Assembly: GCF_030272615.1 (NCBI RefSeq)
Contig: NC_081407.1
Span: 316,724,456-316,788,455 of the forward strand
Direction: 5' to 3'
Source: Cryptomeria japonica
Taxonomy: Eukaryota; Streptophyta; Pinopsida; Cupressales; Cupressaceae
Length of the DNA stretch: 64,000 nt
Shown: one piece after another, positions 34,501 to 48,468 of the stretch
Layout: every line of letters begins with the position of its first letter
Numbering within the stretch: position 1 is the first letter of the stretch
Notes under the pieces: generated by a model
The model's input: only the letters and a program-made list of their open reading frames with translations
What the model was told of the DNA's origin: nothing
Database searches by the model: none
Translations under genes and position numbers: made by a program

Positions 34501-34674
34501 GAAAATATATATATATATATATATAATAAATAATTAATTAAACTCTTTATAATAACAATAATATATATTTGATTTAAATATAATTTCTAATTATTGTTTT
34601 TAGAATTTAACAAAATAAATCTATAAATGACATAAGCATAAATTATTTATAATTAACGAAAGAGGGTCGTGACA
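31557..34674 (-). mobile_element. Element L 3' LTR (3118 bp)
   Basis: Plus strand TGTAAGGACCGACATAAT to GGGTCGTGACA. It contains an (AT)n run near 34,505-34,524. Open frames inside (for example 32,917-33,261, 114 codons) are mirrored in the other LTR only by duplication and one copy is broken, so I do not call them genes. Confidence 0.9.
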
Positions 34675-34690
34675 TATTTCCCCCCTAAAA
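34675..34690 (-). other. Element L polypurine tract
   Basis: Minus strand TTTTAGGGGGGAAATA immediately before the LTR start TGTCACGACCC. It fixes the orientation as minus. Confidence 0.75.
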
Positions 34691-37600
34691 ACATGCATCG
34701 TCCTGATGCATCAATCAAAAGATTATCATGAGATCTTGAAAATGTCAACAAATTTTTATATCAAACATGGTTATTATTTTCATCAACTAGATTCTATTTC
34801 TTAATCATTACTTAAGTTATTCATACGATATGCACACAACATATTTAAGATAAGACATAATGCATAAATCATTCAAATGCAAGATGAATGCAATTATGTG
34901 AGTGTGTGAATTCCATTACTACCATTCAATTTCACAAAGCTAGGCTACCCCTTCTCCGACAATGTTCTCTTCCTTTTGATGTGTCGTCCCATCTGTCACA
35001 CTCTTGGGAACAACACCAAAACATTAGTCCATAATAAAAATGAAATAAATTATTCCTCAAAACATTACTCCTTATCCAAATAATAATTTCTTGACCCAAT
35101 GATTAAGCAAGCAGATGAATTTGCATGATTTCTATAACTATAAAAATCATATTAATGCACACACATACATGTGCTTACCATACCTGAGTAGTTTGATAAG
35201 TTGGCCAAATTGTTAGCTATTTATCACTAATATTCCTCGCATGTCCTTATACACACTTGCACTATTTTTAGCTCTTTCAAAAATATCATTACCTCATGTA
35301 AAGATCATTTTGATATTTAACATTCAAAGACAAAAGTTAATCATTTAAGAATTATAAATTCTTATTAGGTTTCTAGCTTAAAGCTATATGACAACTTGAT
35401 CATATATAAAGATTTAGTGAATAAATCATTCATACGTACCCTTTCACAAGTGGTAGATAGGTGTGTTAGAGATCTTCCATGCTTACTCACAGTTACAATT
35501 AAAGTTAAATTATCATTAATGCACATACAATGTTTACGTTAACTGACATGCAAATAATAAATAAGGGAATTTGACATCTATGCAATTCACGTCTAACATG
35601 CAAAACTAAATATGCATGCAGTAAAAGTAACAAAAGTAAAGTGTGTGTGAAGATTAAATAACATGCATAAACTATAATTAAATCAACTAACTGAAAATTA
35701 AACACAACCATGCATGCATGCAGAAAAGATAACAAATCTAAGGGAAATAAATCATGCATGTTAGTGGGTTAGTATGTTAGTAGCTTTTCTCTTCTTTCTT
35801 TTGTTAGTTACACTGCATAGCGACTTCCTGTTGCATTACATCATGGACCTTATAGGTCTTTTACATAACTTTTACATGTGACCATTCTGGCCTTTTACAA
35901 TAAGATAAAATATACATCATGTGATAATTTCATTAAATTTATCTGGGATCTCTGATTTTCTCTTGTCTCTGGATGTGTCATCTCCGTTTGACCTGGATAA
36001 CCTCCTCTCACAAACCAGATGACAGACATATGACCCAGGCATTTTATTCGCCCAACCAAATGAAGCATAAGCTTCCCAAATGCCCATAAGCTCTCGTCCC
36101 TCACAACAAAGCTCCCTAGCAAGCCGGTACCAACTGGCAGTAAAGGAATCCTGTGCAATCATGTAGAACTAACAACCCATCCTGGTTGAACTAACTACAT
36201 GTGTTATAGCAGGGAGAAATAAATAAAGTACTCGGTTGAAGTTTTAACCCTATTGGGGAGGTGAAGAAAATCACCCTTCCCTGGTTAGCCCATAACAAGC
36301 ACTCTCGTTCCATAATTATCCCTCATAGACAAAAAAATAATTAACCCTCCGCGGATTAATATCATGATAATATTTATTATAATTTTATTGTTTTTAATTT
36401 ATTTTCCATATTTCAATACTGATTTAATCCTTTTGCATAAATATATATATATATATCTATATATATATACTCGTTCAGGTTTGACATATTCTCCGCTATC
36501 TACTCCCTTAAACAATCTATCAATGTTCATCTGGAACATGATAGAGAACATCAAAATCATATATGAGGACTAGCAACATAAATCACAAATCTAGTCACCG
36601 CCAGAATGTAAAAGAAATCACAAATGGAATGCAAATAGTTTACAACTTGAAATTACAAAAGTGTGGAAATCAATAGAAAATAAGGTGTGTTCAAGAATCA
36701 ATTAATAAATAAATGAGAAAATTTTGGTGACTAGTTCTCACAAGAAAAATTAAAAAGAAATTTCACAACTAGCCCTCACAATAATTCAAAACTTTTCATC
36801 AATAATGAAAAAGAAGAAGCATCAAACATGCAACAACAGTTTCACATAAACACTACATGACTAACACTAGTCACATCAAGGGAGTAGAAGCTACACGACA
36901 CCTTGCGTCCAAGATGCGCTAGAGAGCATGGCCATTCCACAACAATCAAGTCATAAGACTATAATATTATGCATATATCTATTAACCATTATGAATCCAG
37001 TATTCAAACTCCATCACAAATATTTATATAGTCTTAGTGTAATCTAATGATATCTCTATGCAACAATCATTCATCATTTGATCATATGTCTATCATTTTC
37101 ATTTATTGCCTTCTATAATTTCATGCATTTGATATGCTAATTTCTTTTCCAAAGAAACTAATGCAAATTTGCTATCATAAATATTTTCTTCAATGATCAA
37201 TCACAAAAAGTCATATTTTTCTTGCATCACACAAGTAATATGCTTCCACATCAGGATTAATACAATCATGAATAAAACATATTAATTTACATATCATGGA
37301 AAATTACTCTTTACCATAAATGCATCCCTCACACAATGCAATTCATATTTTCAATCATCACTGAGAGATGTGTTATTTAAGAAAACAAATTGCACAATCA
37401 CAATAATTAATAGAGTGCACAAGTATAACAAGCATTTCAAGGTTCTATCTAACCTTTGCAACTAACAATCAAATTTGAGCAATCAAATAATCTCTTAATA
37501 CATATACACATAAAGTCTTAGCTAGAACGTATATGCAAAAAGGGTTTTGCCCATGAAAGCGGTTATTCCAAGGGGTTTCAAGCAAGGGACACCTTCCCTT

Positions 37601-37782
37601 CCTGTCACGTATAGCATGTATGAGGCTATCTCCCTCACTACTCAAATTGATACATAGTGATTCAACTATTGACTCAATCTATAAGACTTACACATAAATG
37701 CGCTAAGAAATTTAACTAGAGGGTTATGTGATCAACTGTCGCAACTTAACATAGTGAACTCATGGCCCTAGTGTGGAACCTA
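34691..37782 (-). other. Element L interior, non-coding
   Basis: About 3.1 kb without any frame over 90 codons on either strand and without zinc-knuckle, protease, integrase or RT motifs. An (AT)n run lies at 36,438-36,475. It must supply packaging signals if the element was mobilised, but I can see no structure to point to. Confidence 0.6.
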
Positions 37783-37796
37783 GAGCTCTGATACCA
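37783..37796 (-). other. Element L primer-binding site (initiator tRNA-Met type)
   Basis: Minus strand TGGTATCAGAGCTC, two bases after the 5' LTR end (plus strand GAGCTCTGATACCA). Confidence 0.9.
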
Positions 37797-37798
37797 AA

Positions 37799-40700
37799 TG
37801 TAAGGACCAACATAATTTTAAAATAACAGAATTCACAAAATACACATAATCAAGAATAAATCATTGCCACGTGTTCAAATACACAAGGTTAGAGACAAGA
37901 AACTACATTTCAACATATAAAGTTAAATAACATAAGCTGACAAGAAGATAAACATAAGGAAACATATACCTTTGCACTAAACCACAAGGTCAAATACAAT
38001 GAATACATAATGTACAAATATGAAGACCACCCTAAGAGGAACTCCCAACACATCTCTCCATTGAGCACATCATGGGCGAGAACATTGTCGGAGCGTGTTT
38101 CCACCCTACCATGAAGTAGTTACACTTCCCTGGAATCTTTCGTGACATGAAAGATACCCATCCCAGCATGAGGAAGACTAACAATGTGATACTGAAAAGA
38201 GTAATGGAATTTGTGCAACACTAATGCAACAACATCATGGGCGCACAACATGTATGCAACATGCATAGCAAACAAAGCATCCATCCATGTATTTCCTATT
38301 TAATAGTTACTCACAAAAAAAATAGCCAATTATGTACACAAACATATATTTACACATTGAAATTCTATGATGTATACAAAGATTGCAAAAGAATACATAC
38401 GCTTACAAGACACATAAGTGTAGACATAATCAAATAGGAGCAAGCATATTTGAATATCTAATTGAAGAAAAGGCATACTTTAATCAAACAATGAACCACA
38501 AGCTTTCACATTTGTATGAAGATAGGAGAAACAATCTTTGCTTAGCTATCTAAGATCATAACAAGATCTCAATTCATCCCAAATCACATTTATGTCTACA
38601 GGTAAACATAACTTGAATTTATCTCAAACTTAGAGAAAATACAAGAATTGAATGAACATATAAGTGAATTCAAGAGGATACAAGAACATCAATCCATTCA
38701 TTCAACATTACCATAATTCGATTTTCTCAACTTTTAATAGATATATAGGACAACAATCATTAGTCATAATGCCATAAAGAAGGTAAAGGGAATCTAATGC
38801 GTAAAAGGGTTTACACCCAAACTTCTTCAAGTTACGAGTTACATAATATAATCTTAATGAGATCAACATCAACAGAATACAGGATAACATACTATTAATT
38901 CACATTCTTTTGCGTAGTACTTGGTAACAAGATAGTATGAGAATACCTAAATAAGCTCGCATCCTAAAGAAAGAGGATGGTAGATGAGACGTGTGATGAT
39001 TCACTTACAGAGTTTCTTTAAGCGGTAGAAGTTGTCATAAGGGTACGAGTTATGATAACTTGGATTGTAAGGAAAATGATGACCAATTATTCAAAATACT
39101 AATATTCATGAATTCAAAGATTATGAAGACACGACACGAAGGAAAAACTCATCATATTGTGCAGGTTTCTTAAAAAGAATGTAATTCTTCCTAGTTGTCA
39201 AGATACTTCCAAAATAACAGCCATAGTGAATGAAGTCAAGATTGATGAAGATCATCTCTTCTTACATGCATGAAACGAGAGTTTAGATCTAATAACAGAA
39301 TTTGATCACAATGACTCAACTTGGAAAAGATACTTAGAAATATTTATTGCCAGATTTACAAGTATCAATGGAAGAAGAAGTAGGGTTGAATACAAAGAAT
39401 GTCAGATGGTAATGAGGTGCAAAATACTATGGACGAATTCTCTGAAATATGCATCATGAGGAGATCTCAAGTTACATATTAAGAAAGAGACAAGGTCCCT
39501 CAATCCTCAAGATGTGCATTCAGCCAAAGATTCGCTATGTAACGAAACAAGATTTTCAATATTAGAAAAAGGTTTACTTACTTGTAGCTGTGAAATCTAT
39601 GAGCGCTAAATTGTATTGGTAAAACTAATAAAGAAGCAGAGATCATACGGATTTATTATTAAGTATTGATACACCATTTTTGGATGCAATGAAGGATATA
39701 TCCTTACCTCTCTTCCTGCTATGTTGTCGAGACATAGGCCACGTTCTCTTTGGGAAGCTTAGTTAAGCAAGGGTCGATACCTCAACATGGGTGACTCTGA
39801 TGCATCTCCCAAAATTTGTATCCTACATCTTCAATAGTTCTCAGGAATTGAGCTCTTTCTCTTATTGCTCGGTGTTCCCAAAACTAACTTCCTTCTAAGC
39901 ATATCCTCTCGAGTGGTTTTGGTCTCAAAAAAAAAACACCCAGGGCTATCAATGCAATTAAACAAGGCTATTCATGTGTGTCTCATAAAGAAAGATCGAT
40001 GCATATTATAGAGGTGTCGACCAAAAAAAATGGGCTCGTTCTAAGTTAAGAATCAATGCTAATTCAATTGCATGCCCTTCTGAATACATGGATTTGGCGT
40101 TAATTAATTTTTTTACCCTCACCTTCCATTCTTCTCGCATGCTCCCTCATGAAATAAGGTATACATGTCGGTTCCCATTCATGCAAGAAATGAATAAATT
40201 TAAAACTAGTTTCCACTCATCGACCATATCTATATTTAGCTCTCCATGGCATTTAGTAAATAAGTGACTTTTCCCAAAAGTCATTCGGTTCCTTAATTCT
40301 CAAATTTTTATATTATAAAATAAAATAAAATAAAAAATATTCACTTCACTTTACCTTTAAAGAGGTGTGCTTACCCAAGAAAAAAATAAAAATCTACGTG
40401 CCCTTTAACCCTTCCCTTTTCTTTAAGAAGAACCACTTTTAGTTCTATTTAAATTTTTTTCTTTTTTTCTTTATAGCATGCTGCTTTATTTATAAAAAAA
40501 ACCATGCTTCATTTATCTAATAAAATAAAAATATCTCATTTATTTAAAAAAATAAATTAAAATAAATCTTCTTTACTAATAAGAAAATGAAATATTATCT
40601 TATAATAAATAAAGTAAACTTAAATTCATAATTTTTTTAAAGTTTTGAATATATATATATATAAAATAAATAATTAATTAAACTCTTTATAATAACAAGA

Positions 40701-40814
40701 ATATATATTTGATTTAAATATATTTTCTAACTATTGTTTTTAGAATTTAACAAAATAAATCTATAAATGACATAAGCATAAATTATTTGTAATTAACGAA
40801 AGAGGGTCATGACA
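37799..40814 (-). mobile_element. Element L 5' LTR (3016 bp)
   Basis: Plus strand TGTAAGGACCAACATAAT to GGGTCATGACA. Compared with the other LTR it lacks 102 bp around 39,431 (between ATACTAT and GGACGAATTC). Differences elsewhere are mainly C/T and G/A. Confidence 0.9.
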
Positions 40815-41737
40815 CCGGGTGTAGGAGATGTCCAGTGGTCCCCTGACCAACCGGTAACCAAGCAGATAAAGGAAAGTGTGCAAGCCATTGGAACCGGCTA
40901 CCCTGAGGTACTAAACAAATACTTTGATGAGTTCAGAAGAAAGATGAGTTAGAGGGTAAGAATCTCAGGTGACATAGTAAAGAAATACGAAGATGACATC
41001 TATTTCACTATTCAGGTGGACAAATGTCTAATGGAGGCTGTTGAGCCTAGAATGGAGGAAGTGGAGCCTATGGGCTATGAGGTCATGTTTGACATGCTGG
41101 AAGGGTATGCTTCAACCCTTATTGCCTCGCCTCTTGATCCAAAGGCTAAGAGGACCAGAACCTACTTGGAGAGGATCGCATCGGTTGAAGAACCATCGGT
41201 GAAGAAGGGAAAAGAACCGGCAGCTAAGAAAGCTAAGGCAGTGCCTGCAGCATTAGCACCAGCTACCACTGCGACTCCAAGAGCGACCAAGCGATCACCG
41301 ACAAAGAAGAAACTGGAGGTAACACCGGCAAAAGTCTTCGAAAGGAAGAGGAAGACTAAGGCAAATGAACTGGACTCCGAAGAAACCAAGTCTGATGAAC
41401 AGCCAAAGAAGGCTAGATAGACCAAGAAGATGAAGAAGAATGAACCGGCAACATCCACACCAGTAAATATAGATATCTCCTCTTACAAACCTTTGACACA
41501 TTGTCAAAGAACAGTAAAGAATATTAGGAGAAAGTTACTTCATGATTTAATAGATTATTATGATGAATTCAATAGTGAGGAAAAAGATGAAGTACTATAG
41601 GAAATCATTTTTTATTTATGTAAAAATGACTGGTCACCATCAGAGATTAAATCCCAGACACCGTATTCATTATTTAAAGCATTGGATAACAAATGGCGCA
41701 TTGCCATTGAAAAGGAACAGGAGATTAGGGAAGAGTT
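40815..41737 (+). pseudogene. Element B ORF2, part 2
   Basis: Continues part 1 in frame after element L: GVGDVQWSPDQPVTKQIKES, then a helical stretch, then a basic Ala/Pro/Lys-rich linker with GKEPAAKKAKA, RSPTKKKLEV and FERKRKTKA, which look like nuclear localisation signals, then SSYKPLTHCQRTVKNIRRKL. In-frame stops at 40,950, 41,418 and 41,598 are all TAG at sites where Gln would fit. Insertion M ends this part at a GAGTT duplication. Function unknown. Confidence 0.7.
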
Positions 41738-42970
<1,233 letters not shown>

Positions 42971-44590
42971 GAGTTAGTAACCAAATAGGTTCACTCTATA
43001 AGTTGGCCAAGTCAATTGGAGGGTTTGATCATAGGAGTTGGCATTTCCTTAGAACCTATCCAATCTGTTGATTTGAGACCCAACAGAGTTGATGATGTAG
43101 AAAAAGATACACATCAGCACATGGCCCATGCTATCAGTTCTCACAAAGCACGAATGGCCAACCTCCAAGTGGAAAAGGAACCAGTTATTTCCAAATCGGA
43201 TGAGGTTTTTGATGAGGAAGGAAACCTGGTGGAAGAACCAATCGATACCATAGATGTCGATGCCCTGGATGTAGAAGATGTCACTCAAGACATACCTTCT
43301 GAGGGTACTGAATAGGGGCAACAGGCCGATCAGGGTGGTGAACAAGTTGTGGACACACAGCAAGCGGCAAAAGATCAGGAAGAGAAAAAGAAGAAGGATG
43401 AAGATGAGAAACAAAAGAAAGAGGAAGAGAAGAGAAAAGAGGAAAAAGAGAAAAGAAAAGATGAAGAAAAGAAGAAGCAAAAAGAAGAAAGGAAGAAGAA
43501 AGAAGAAGATGACAAGGAAGAAAAGAAGAAGAAAGAAGAGGAGAAGAAGAAGAAGGAAGAGGAAGGGAAGAAGAAAAAGGAAGAGGAAGAGGAAGAGAAG
43601 AAGAAAAAGGAAGAGGAAGAGAAGAAGAAGAGGGAAGAAGAAGAAAAGGAAGAGCAGAAGAGGAGAGCAGAGGAGAAGAAAAAGGCAGAGGAAGACAAGG
43701 AAGAAGAGAAGAGAAGAGAAGTGGAAAAGAAGAAAGCTGAAGAAGCCAAGGAACGAGAAGCGGCAAAAAGCTCTCAGGTGGAGACTCCGAAGGCAACCGG
43801 AAGTCAACCCTCACTGGTTGATCTCTCTAGTCCTATCGATCTCCAATCTACAAGTGAGTCAGAGCTTATGTAGAGCATCAAGGTTGCTCAAGAGCGCCTT
43901 GAGATCATTCGCAGGAAAAAGGAACAGGACATCATCCAGGCAGCTGTAGATACACTTACCGGTCTAATACTCAGCACTAATCTCCCTGACACTGATTCAT
44001 CACTAGCACAACTCAAACTTCTGTGTATTGTAGTGGATGATCAGGTGTAGAGTCTAGAAGAAGCAGCAGAGGCCAATGTAAAGAAAGAGCACCAAAAGGC
44101 TCTTAATGTTGCTCTAGTGAAGAAATTGAATGAGCTTAGGACTGAACTGTTAAAGGATCAAAAGGACATAAGGAGTGCCATGGATGTGGGAAACTTGCTA
44201 CTCAGCAAAATCTGTCAACCTCATCTATTTTGTGATGATGTGCTAGCCAAGAAGCAACAGCTTCAAATAGACTTACAATCCTACTTGAGCACATTCAAGA
44301 CTCCTTACGACTCCTTTGCAGCATATGGGTAAACCGTTCACCAGTTCCAGATCCAGTCAGCCAAGATGGAGCAAGAGATCAGCACAAGGTCTAGGGATTT
44401 GCAGGAGCTTCAACTGGTATTACTTCCACGACTGCAAATTCTCTAGAAATGCTATCTGAACCTGGATGCCCTGACAGTCACACAAGAACTGAGCACAATA
44501 GATGCCATGGAGGAACAGGTATCACAAATGCAGACAGAGAAGGAAGTGGTGACCTCCCTACTTGAGTCCTGGTCTCTTTCCATGAAATAA
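42971..44590 (+). pseudogene. Element B ORF2, part 3 (charged helix and C-terminal coiled coil)
   Basis: Continues part 2 in frame. After about 100 residues comes a Lys/Glu-only stretch (43,375-43,740, about 120 residues) of the type that forms a single long charged alpha helix. Then come VETPKATGSQPSLVDLSSPI and a coiled coil with AQERLEIIRRKKEQD, KKLNELRTELLKDQKDIRSA and MEEQVSQMQTEKEVV, ending at TAA 44,588. Stops at 42,986, 43,313, 43,871, 44,048 and 44,444 are TAG; one at 44,330 is TAA. With the inserts and one copy of each duplication removed, ORF2 is 3,285 bp, exactly 1,095 codons. The exact multiple of three supports a single former gene. Confidence 0.75.
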
Positions 44591-44962
44591 TTTTTGCAAG
44601 ACTATAAAGTGGTTTTTGACAAGTATTATTCATTATTGTCATAAACTCTTTTACATATATATGGAAACGGGTTTTTCAGCGGTACTTTGTCATTGTTGGC
44701 AAAGGGGGAGAAGTATATGGTTTTAAATTTTGAAATTTTGGTATATTAGAGGGAGAAGTATCTATTTTAAAATTTTGATATATGTTGTGATATATGCTAT
44801 ATGCTCTGATGATTATGCTCTGAATGCAAAATTTCTATACACTCTGTTGATTAAGGGATAGTGTATATGCTTAGGGGGAGCAATTTTGTTAATGACAAGT
44901 TTTTCTGTTGTAAAACACTTAGATGTCAAAATTTTATTTTCCTAAGTGTTGCCATCAATGCC
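44591..44962 (+). other. Element B 3' untranslated region
   Basis: Non-coding between ORF2 and the polypurine tract. TTGGCAAAGGGGGAGAAGTA resembles the segments after pol in A and C. Confidence 0.5.
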
Positions 44963-44974
44963 AAAGGGGGAGAT
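44963..44974 (+). other. Element B polypurine tract
   Basis: AAAGGGGGAGAT directly before the 3' LTR start TGTTGG at 44,975. Confidence 0.9.
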
Positions 44975-46128
44975 TGTTGGGTGGTTTATGCTGTGATTGT
45001 CATTGATGGACACACACTTGTATTGAGATCCCTTTTATATGTATGAGATTATGCTCAACCGATATTTGTTCCAACCGGTATGTTGTATACTAGTCTCTAG
45101 ACTAGTGGCGATTTTGCAGAATGTGTTTCCCGGTCTGAAGCGGCATGTCGACCCCAAGCGGTTCGCAGATCACAAGAGGTACTAGGGAGAAAAGCGGCAC
45201 AACACATTCTTACTAGTCTTCATTTTTGTCAAACCGACAACTAGTATTTTGTATGAACTGGTAATACTCTATGATGAGTTACCAACCGGCATTTTGTGAT
45301 GAGTTACCAATCCACCAATTGTTTGATGGTGCCGACACATTGACGGTGATTCCTGTGTCATGTTACTAAGTATGTCTAGGTTCATTGAACCTAGGAAATT
45401 GTAAAGAAATCCTATTAGACCGACATGAAATCAGATTCCTTTAAAAGGACATCATGTCTAGGGTTTTAGGTGGTTGCGAAAAGGGTTAATGTTGAGCTAG
45501 GGTTTAAGGTGGATGTTGAGTTGTTGTAAGAGCGATCTTATCTGAGAAGATCGAGTTGTAACTGAGAGAGAGATAGAGAAGACTGAAGTAATGCTGGAAT
45601 GCATTAGCTGTGAGCAATACTAGATCTAACCAAGTAGTTTGTTCTATTAGATAGATCAAACACTTGTTGATTACTCACATCTTTGACAAGTCTGTAGCCC
45701 CTAACCGGGTAGGCCTCAAAGCCTTTGTAAAATCCTCTAACAAGGTGGTTCACACATGTGAATCTAAAATCCTCTAACAAGGTAGTATTTAATCGAACTT
45801 ATCTCCTAACAGAGATTGAGATTCCTAATAGGATCTGTTCTGGTGAAGAACATTGTAAGACCTTAACCGGTCTGACCTTAGCCGGTTTGGTTTCTATTCT
45901 GCAGATAGTGACTTGTGAGTTCCATCTCACCGTGGTTTTTCCCAGTTGGGTTTCCACGTCAAATATCTTGTGTTATGGTTGAATTACTTTTGTGGGTGAA
46001 TTTTTTATTCGCATTTTGGTTTGCATGTGTGGTAATCAGTTTGACTGTTAGACTGCTTTACCGGTTTATCTTTAGACTGTGTAAGTGTTTTAGTGCAAAG
46101 ATTTTTGGCATACTAATTCACCCCCTCT
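44975..46128 (+). mobile_element. Element B 3' LTR, lacking its last bases
   Basis: TGTTGGGTGGTTTATGCTG to ACCCCCTCTCTTA. It matches the 5' LTR but lacks the nested solo LTR, a 5-bp stretch near its start and the terminal GTATTCATCA. At the truncation it joins the second copy of the 123-bp flank through a shared CTTA. Confidence 0.85.
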
Positions 46129-46251
46129 CTTATCATACTTGTAGTTCATCTTTCTGTATACATGTTTTCTCAGTGATGGATTTGTGTGATTGGGAGAGGC
46201 CTTTGATTTGCTTGCGGATGACTTGGAAATTTACAAAGATTTTGTAGAGAA
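46129..46251. repeat. Copy 2 of the 123-bp direct repeat flanking element B
   Basis: Same length as copy 1 (27,198-27,320), four mismatches. One mismatch turns the D start codon (CAT on the plus strand) into AAT, so only copy 1 keeps the ATG. Confidence 0.9.
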
Positions 46252-46692
46252 CATGTTTGTTAGGCCCATGATCAGTATTCATAATCACAAGAACAAACTG
46301 GAGACCTGGAATCAAACAAGACAAAAAATAGGTTCAATAAGGCTCAAAGGGAAAAACATCAAAACTGGCAAGTCGGGGTTTAAAACCCAACCTACTAGTT
46401 GCAAAGGAAAGATACTGGCATGTTGGGTTTTAAAATCTGGCATGCTAGTATAAAGGAAAAATAAATCATTGACAGGTCGGGGTTTAAAACCCGACATGCC
46501 AGTGGAACCAAACTGACTAGTAGGATGGGTTTCAAACCCCGACTTGTCAGTTGAAAATGATAGAAATACAAGCTCACATATCGAGATTTGAAACCCGACA
46601 TGCGACTTGAGAAAACTTCATCCTCACATGTTGGGTTTCAAACCCCAACATGTGAGTTGTGGGAAAAAGCATTAGCTGACTTGCATGTTGAG
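46252..46692 (-). repeat. Hairpin-repeat array, left part (element D leader)
   Basis: Six imperfect palindromes of about 33-38 bp at about 46,366, 46,413, 46,469, 46,513, 46,572 and 46,623, plus half of a seventh cut by element C at 46,693. The best is at 46,623-46,657: arms CTCACATGTTGGGTTT and AAACCCCAACATGTGAG. Spacers are 15-30 bp and less conserved. On the minus strand the array precedes the D ORF. Confidence 0.8.
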
Positions 46693-48394
46693 TGTTGGCA
46701 TATGGCATAACTGATGTAGATGAGGTGATGCAGTTGAAGATGGATGACTGCACCGATAAAGGATAGAAGTCTATTTGTGATGAAGAGATTGAGATTTTAT
46801 GAATAGATGACATGATCAGTTATTTGTATTGTCATCGATGACAACTAATGCCAACTAAAGTTCTTGATGTTCCTGATGTCTTATTTCGTCATCTTAGTGA
46901 TTTGGTTTACCGGAAGACAGGGTTTACTGGCAAGGGAACTAAAGTCTGTGAAACAGGACTTTAATAGGTAAAACAGAGTTGTTTTGATTGGATCGGTCGA
47001 TCGGTGATGATTGGTGATTTGTGGTTTGGATGGTGAACTTGTATCTTGGAAATGTGTATATGACCGAAACAAGAACTTGTGGAGATTACCAAAAGACATG
47101 TTTCAAATTTCTAATGAATTTTTGCTAAGGTTTTAGTAGGGTTTAAGGATCGGTGAAGAAATCATCAAATCGTAATGATTTATGTTATTACGGTGATCAA
47201 CGACGAGTCTACATGAAGTTGGTAACATGGCACAACCCGTGTGAAAGATTTAATTATTGTTTTGGCGTGATTCAAGGAAGAATTTCTTGGGAATCAGCGA
47301 AATGCTTAGTAGAGTGGTTTGAGGGTTTGACTTAGGTGTAGATCGGATTTTCGTGATGGGTTACGATCAACCAACGGTTGATATTGCATTTTAATTTGTT
47401 GTAATGATTTGTATAACAATCTATGATGATCTCTTATGATTTGAATTGTAAATTTATGATGTAATTAGGATTTTGTGGTCGACCTAGTTGAGATGGCTAT
47501 TTAGGATGACAAAGTTGATGTTTATTGTGTTGGTGGTCTTAGAGAATGTGTTAAGTCGTCCAAGTGAAGTGTGAGATCTTCTTGAGAGTTGAAGAGTATT
47601 GTGTATAACTGGATTTGATCAAGCAAGTAGAGAAGTGCAAGTAACAAATCATTTTTTTATTGTTGTTCCCTAACAGTTGCAACAAGTTAAATCCCTTAAC
47701 CGGGTAGGTCCTAACAGACCTTAAACATTTAAGTCCCCTAACAAGGCAACTCTCAAAAGAGTGTTACATCCTCTCACGAGGTTGATCCTAACAGATCATC
47801 AAGCTCCTAACCGGGCTGCTAGGCAAATCTCCTAACTGGGTGACTCCTAATAGGGTCTGCTCGTAACCGAGCATATTGTAAGCTCCTAACAAGGCGTACT
47901 TCAAAAGAGTACAAATATTTGTGTGTGCTAACTCCCACCATGTTTTTCCCTATTTGGGTTTCCACGTCAAAAACTTATGGTGTTCATGTGTGGAATATTT
48001 TTCATGTGATGCTCTTGTTTATGTTTCATTTCATGCATTATTTCTAAGACACCGGTTATGATGTTTTATCATAAGTTTATCAGAGGTTATCGGTACTGAT
48101 AAGGAGTTGTTTGTGAAAGTATTTCATCTGATTGATAAGGTTAATGAGTTGGTAAATGATCACGTTTATATGATTTCTTTGATGGTGAAAGTATTGATAG
48201 TTGTGGTAAATGATTTGATTAACGTGTTAAGCAAATCTAATAAAGAGGTTATTTGATCTGATTAAAGAAGTTGAGATATTTGTTAAATGGTTTTCAGATC
48301 TAATATAAGTTTGTTTTTGAGTTAAAGTTTCAATTGGTCTTAATATTGATTCACCCCCCCTCTTAGTATTAACCGGATCCTCCTAGGAATAACA
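46693..48394 (+). mobile_element. Element C 5' LTR (1702 bp)
   Basis: TGTTGGCATATGGCATAACTG to CTAGGAATAACA. It includes the motif array TTAACCGGGT, CTAACAGACC, CTAACAAGGC at 47,690-47,910 and the end block TTCACCCCCCCTCTTAGTATT. Confidence 0.85.
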
Positions 48395-48396
48395 AT

Positions 48397-48408
48397 TGGT
48401 ATTAGAGC
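48397..48408 (+). other. Element C primer-binding site (initiator tRNA-Met type)
   Basis: TGGTATTAGAGC, one transition from the standard site. Confidence 0.8.
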
Positions 48409-48468
48409 CTTGGTACTTTGTGTGCAAAAAGCCTAACCGCTTGAGGAAAAGATTCTGAGGAATTCAAG

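Larger units (their letters stand above)
31557..40814 (-). mobile_element. Element L: 9.3-kb LTR retrotransposon without coding interior (LARD-like)
   Basis: Two long direct repeats (31,557-34,674 and 37,799-40,814) surround a 3,124-bp interior. On the minus strand the order is LTR, primer site (37,783-37,796), interior, polypurine tract (34,675-34,690), LTR. Target duplication is CCGAG (31,552-31,556) and CCGGG (40,815-40,819), one transition. LTRs of 3 kb with a non-coding interior fit the LARD class of non-autonomous plant elements. By eye the two LTRs differ by only a few substitutions per hundred bases plus one 102-bp deletion, so it is fairly young. Confidence 0.85.

Noticed and set aside
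43049-43814. Leu/Phe/Ser-rich minus-strand ORFs up to 252 codons, and the Arg/Lys-rich ORF at 43,278-43,949
   Set aside because: They are shadows of the purine-rich Lys/Glu stretch of ORF2. Any long A/G tract gives such frames on both strands.
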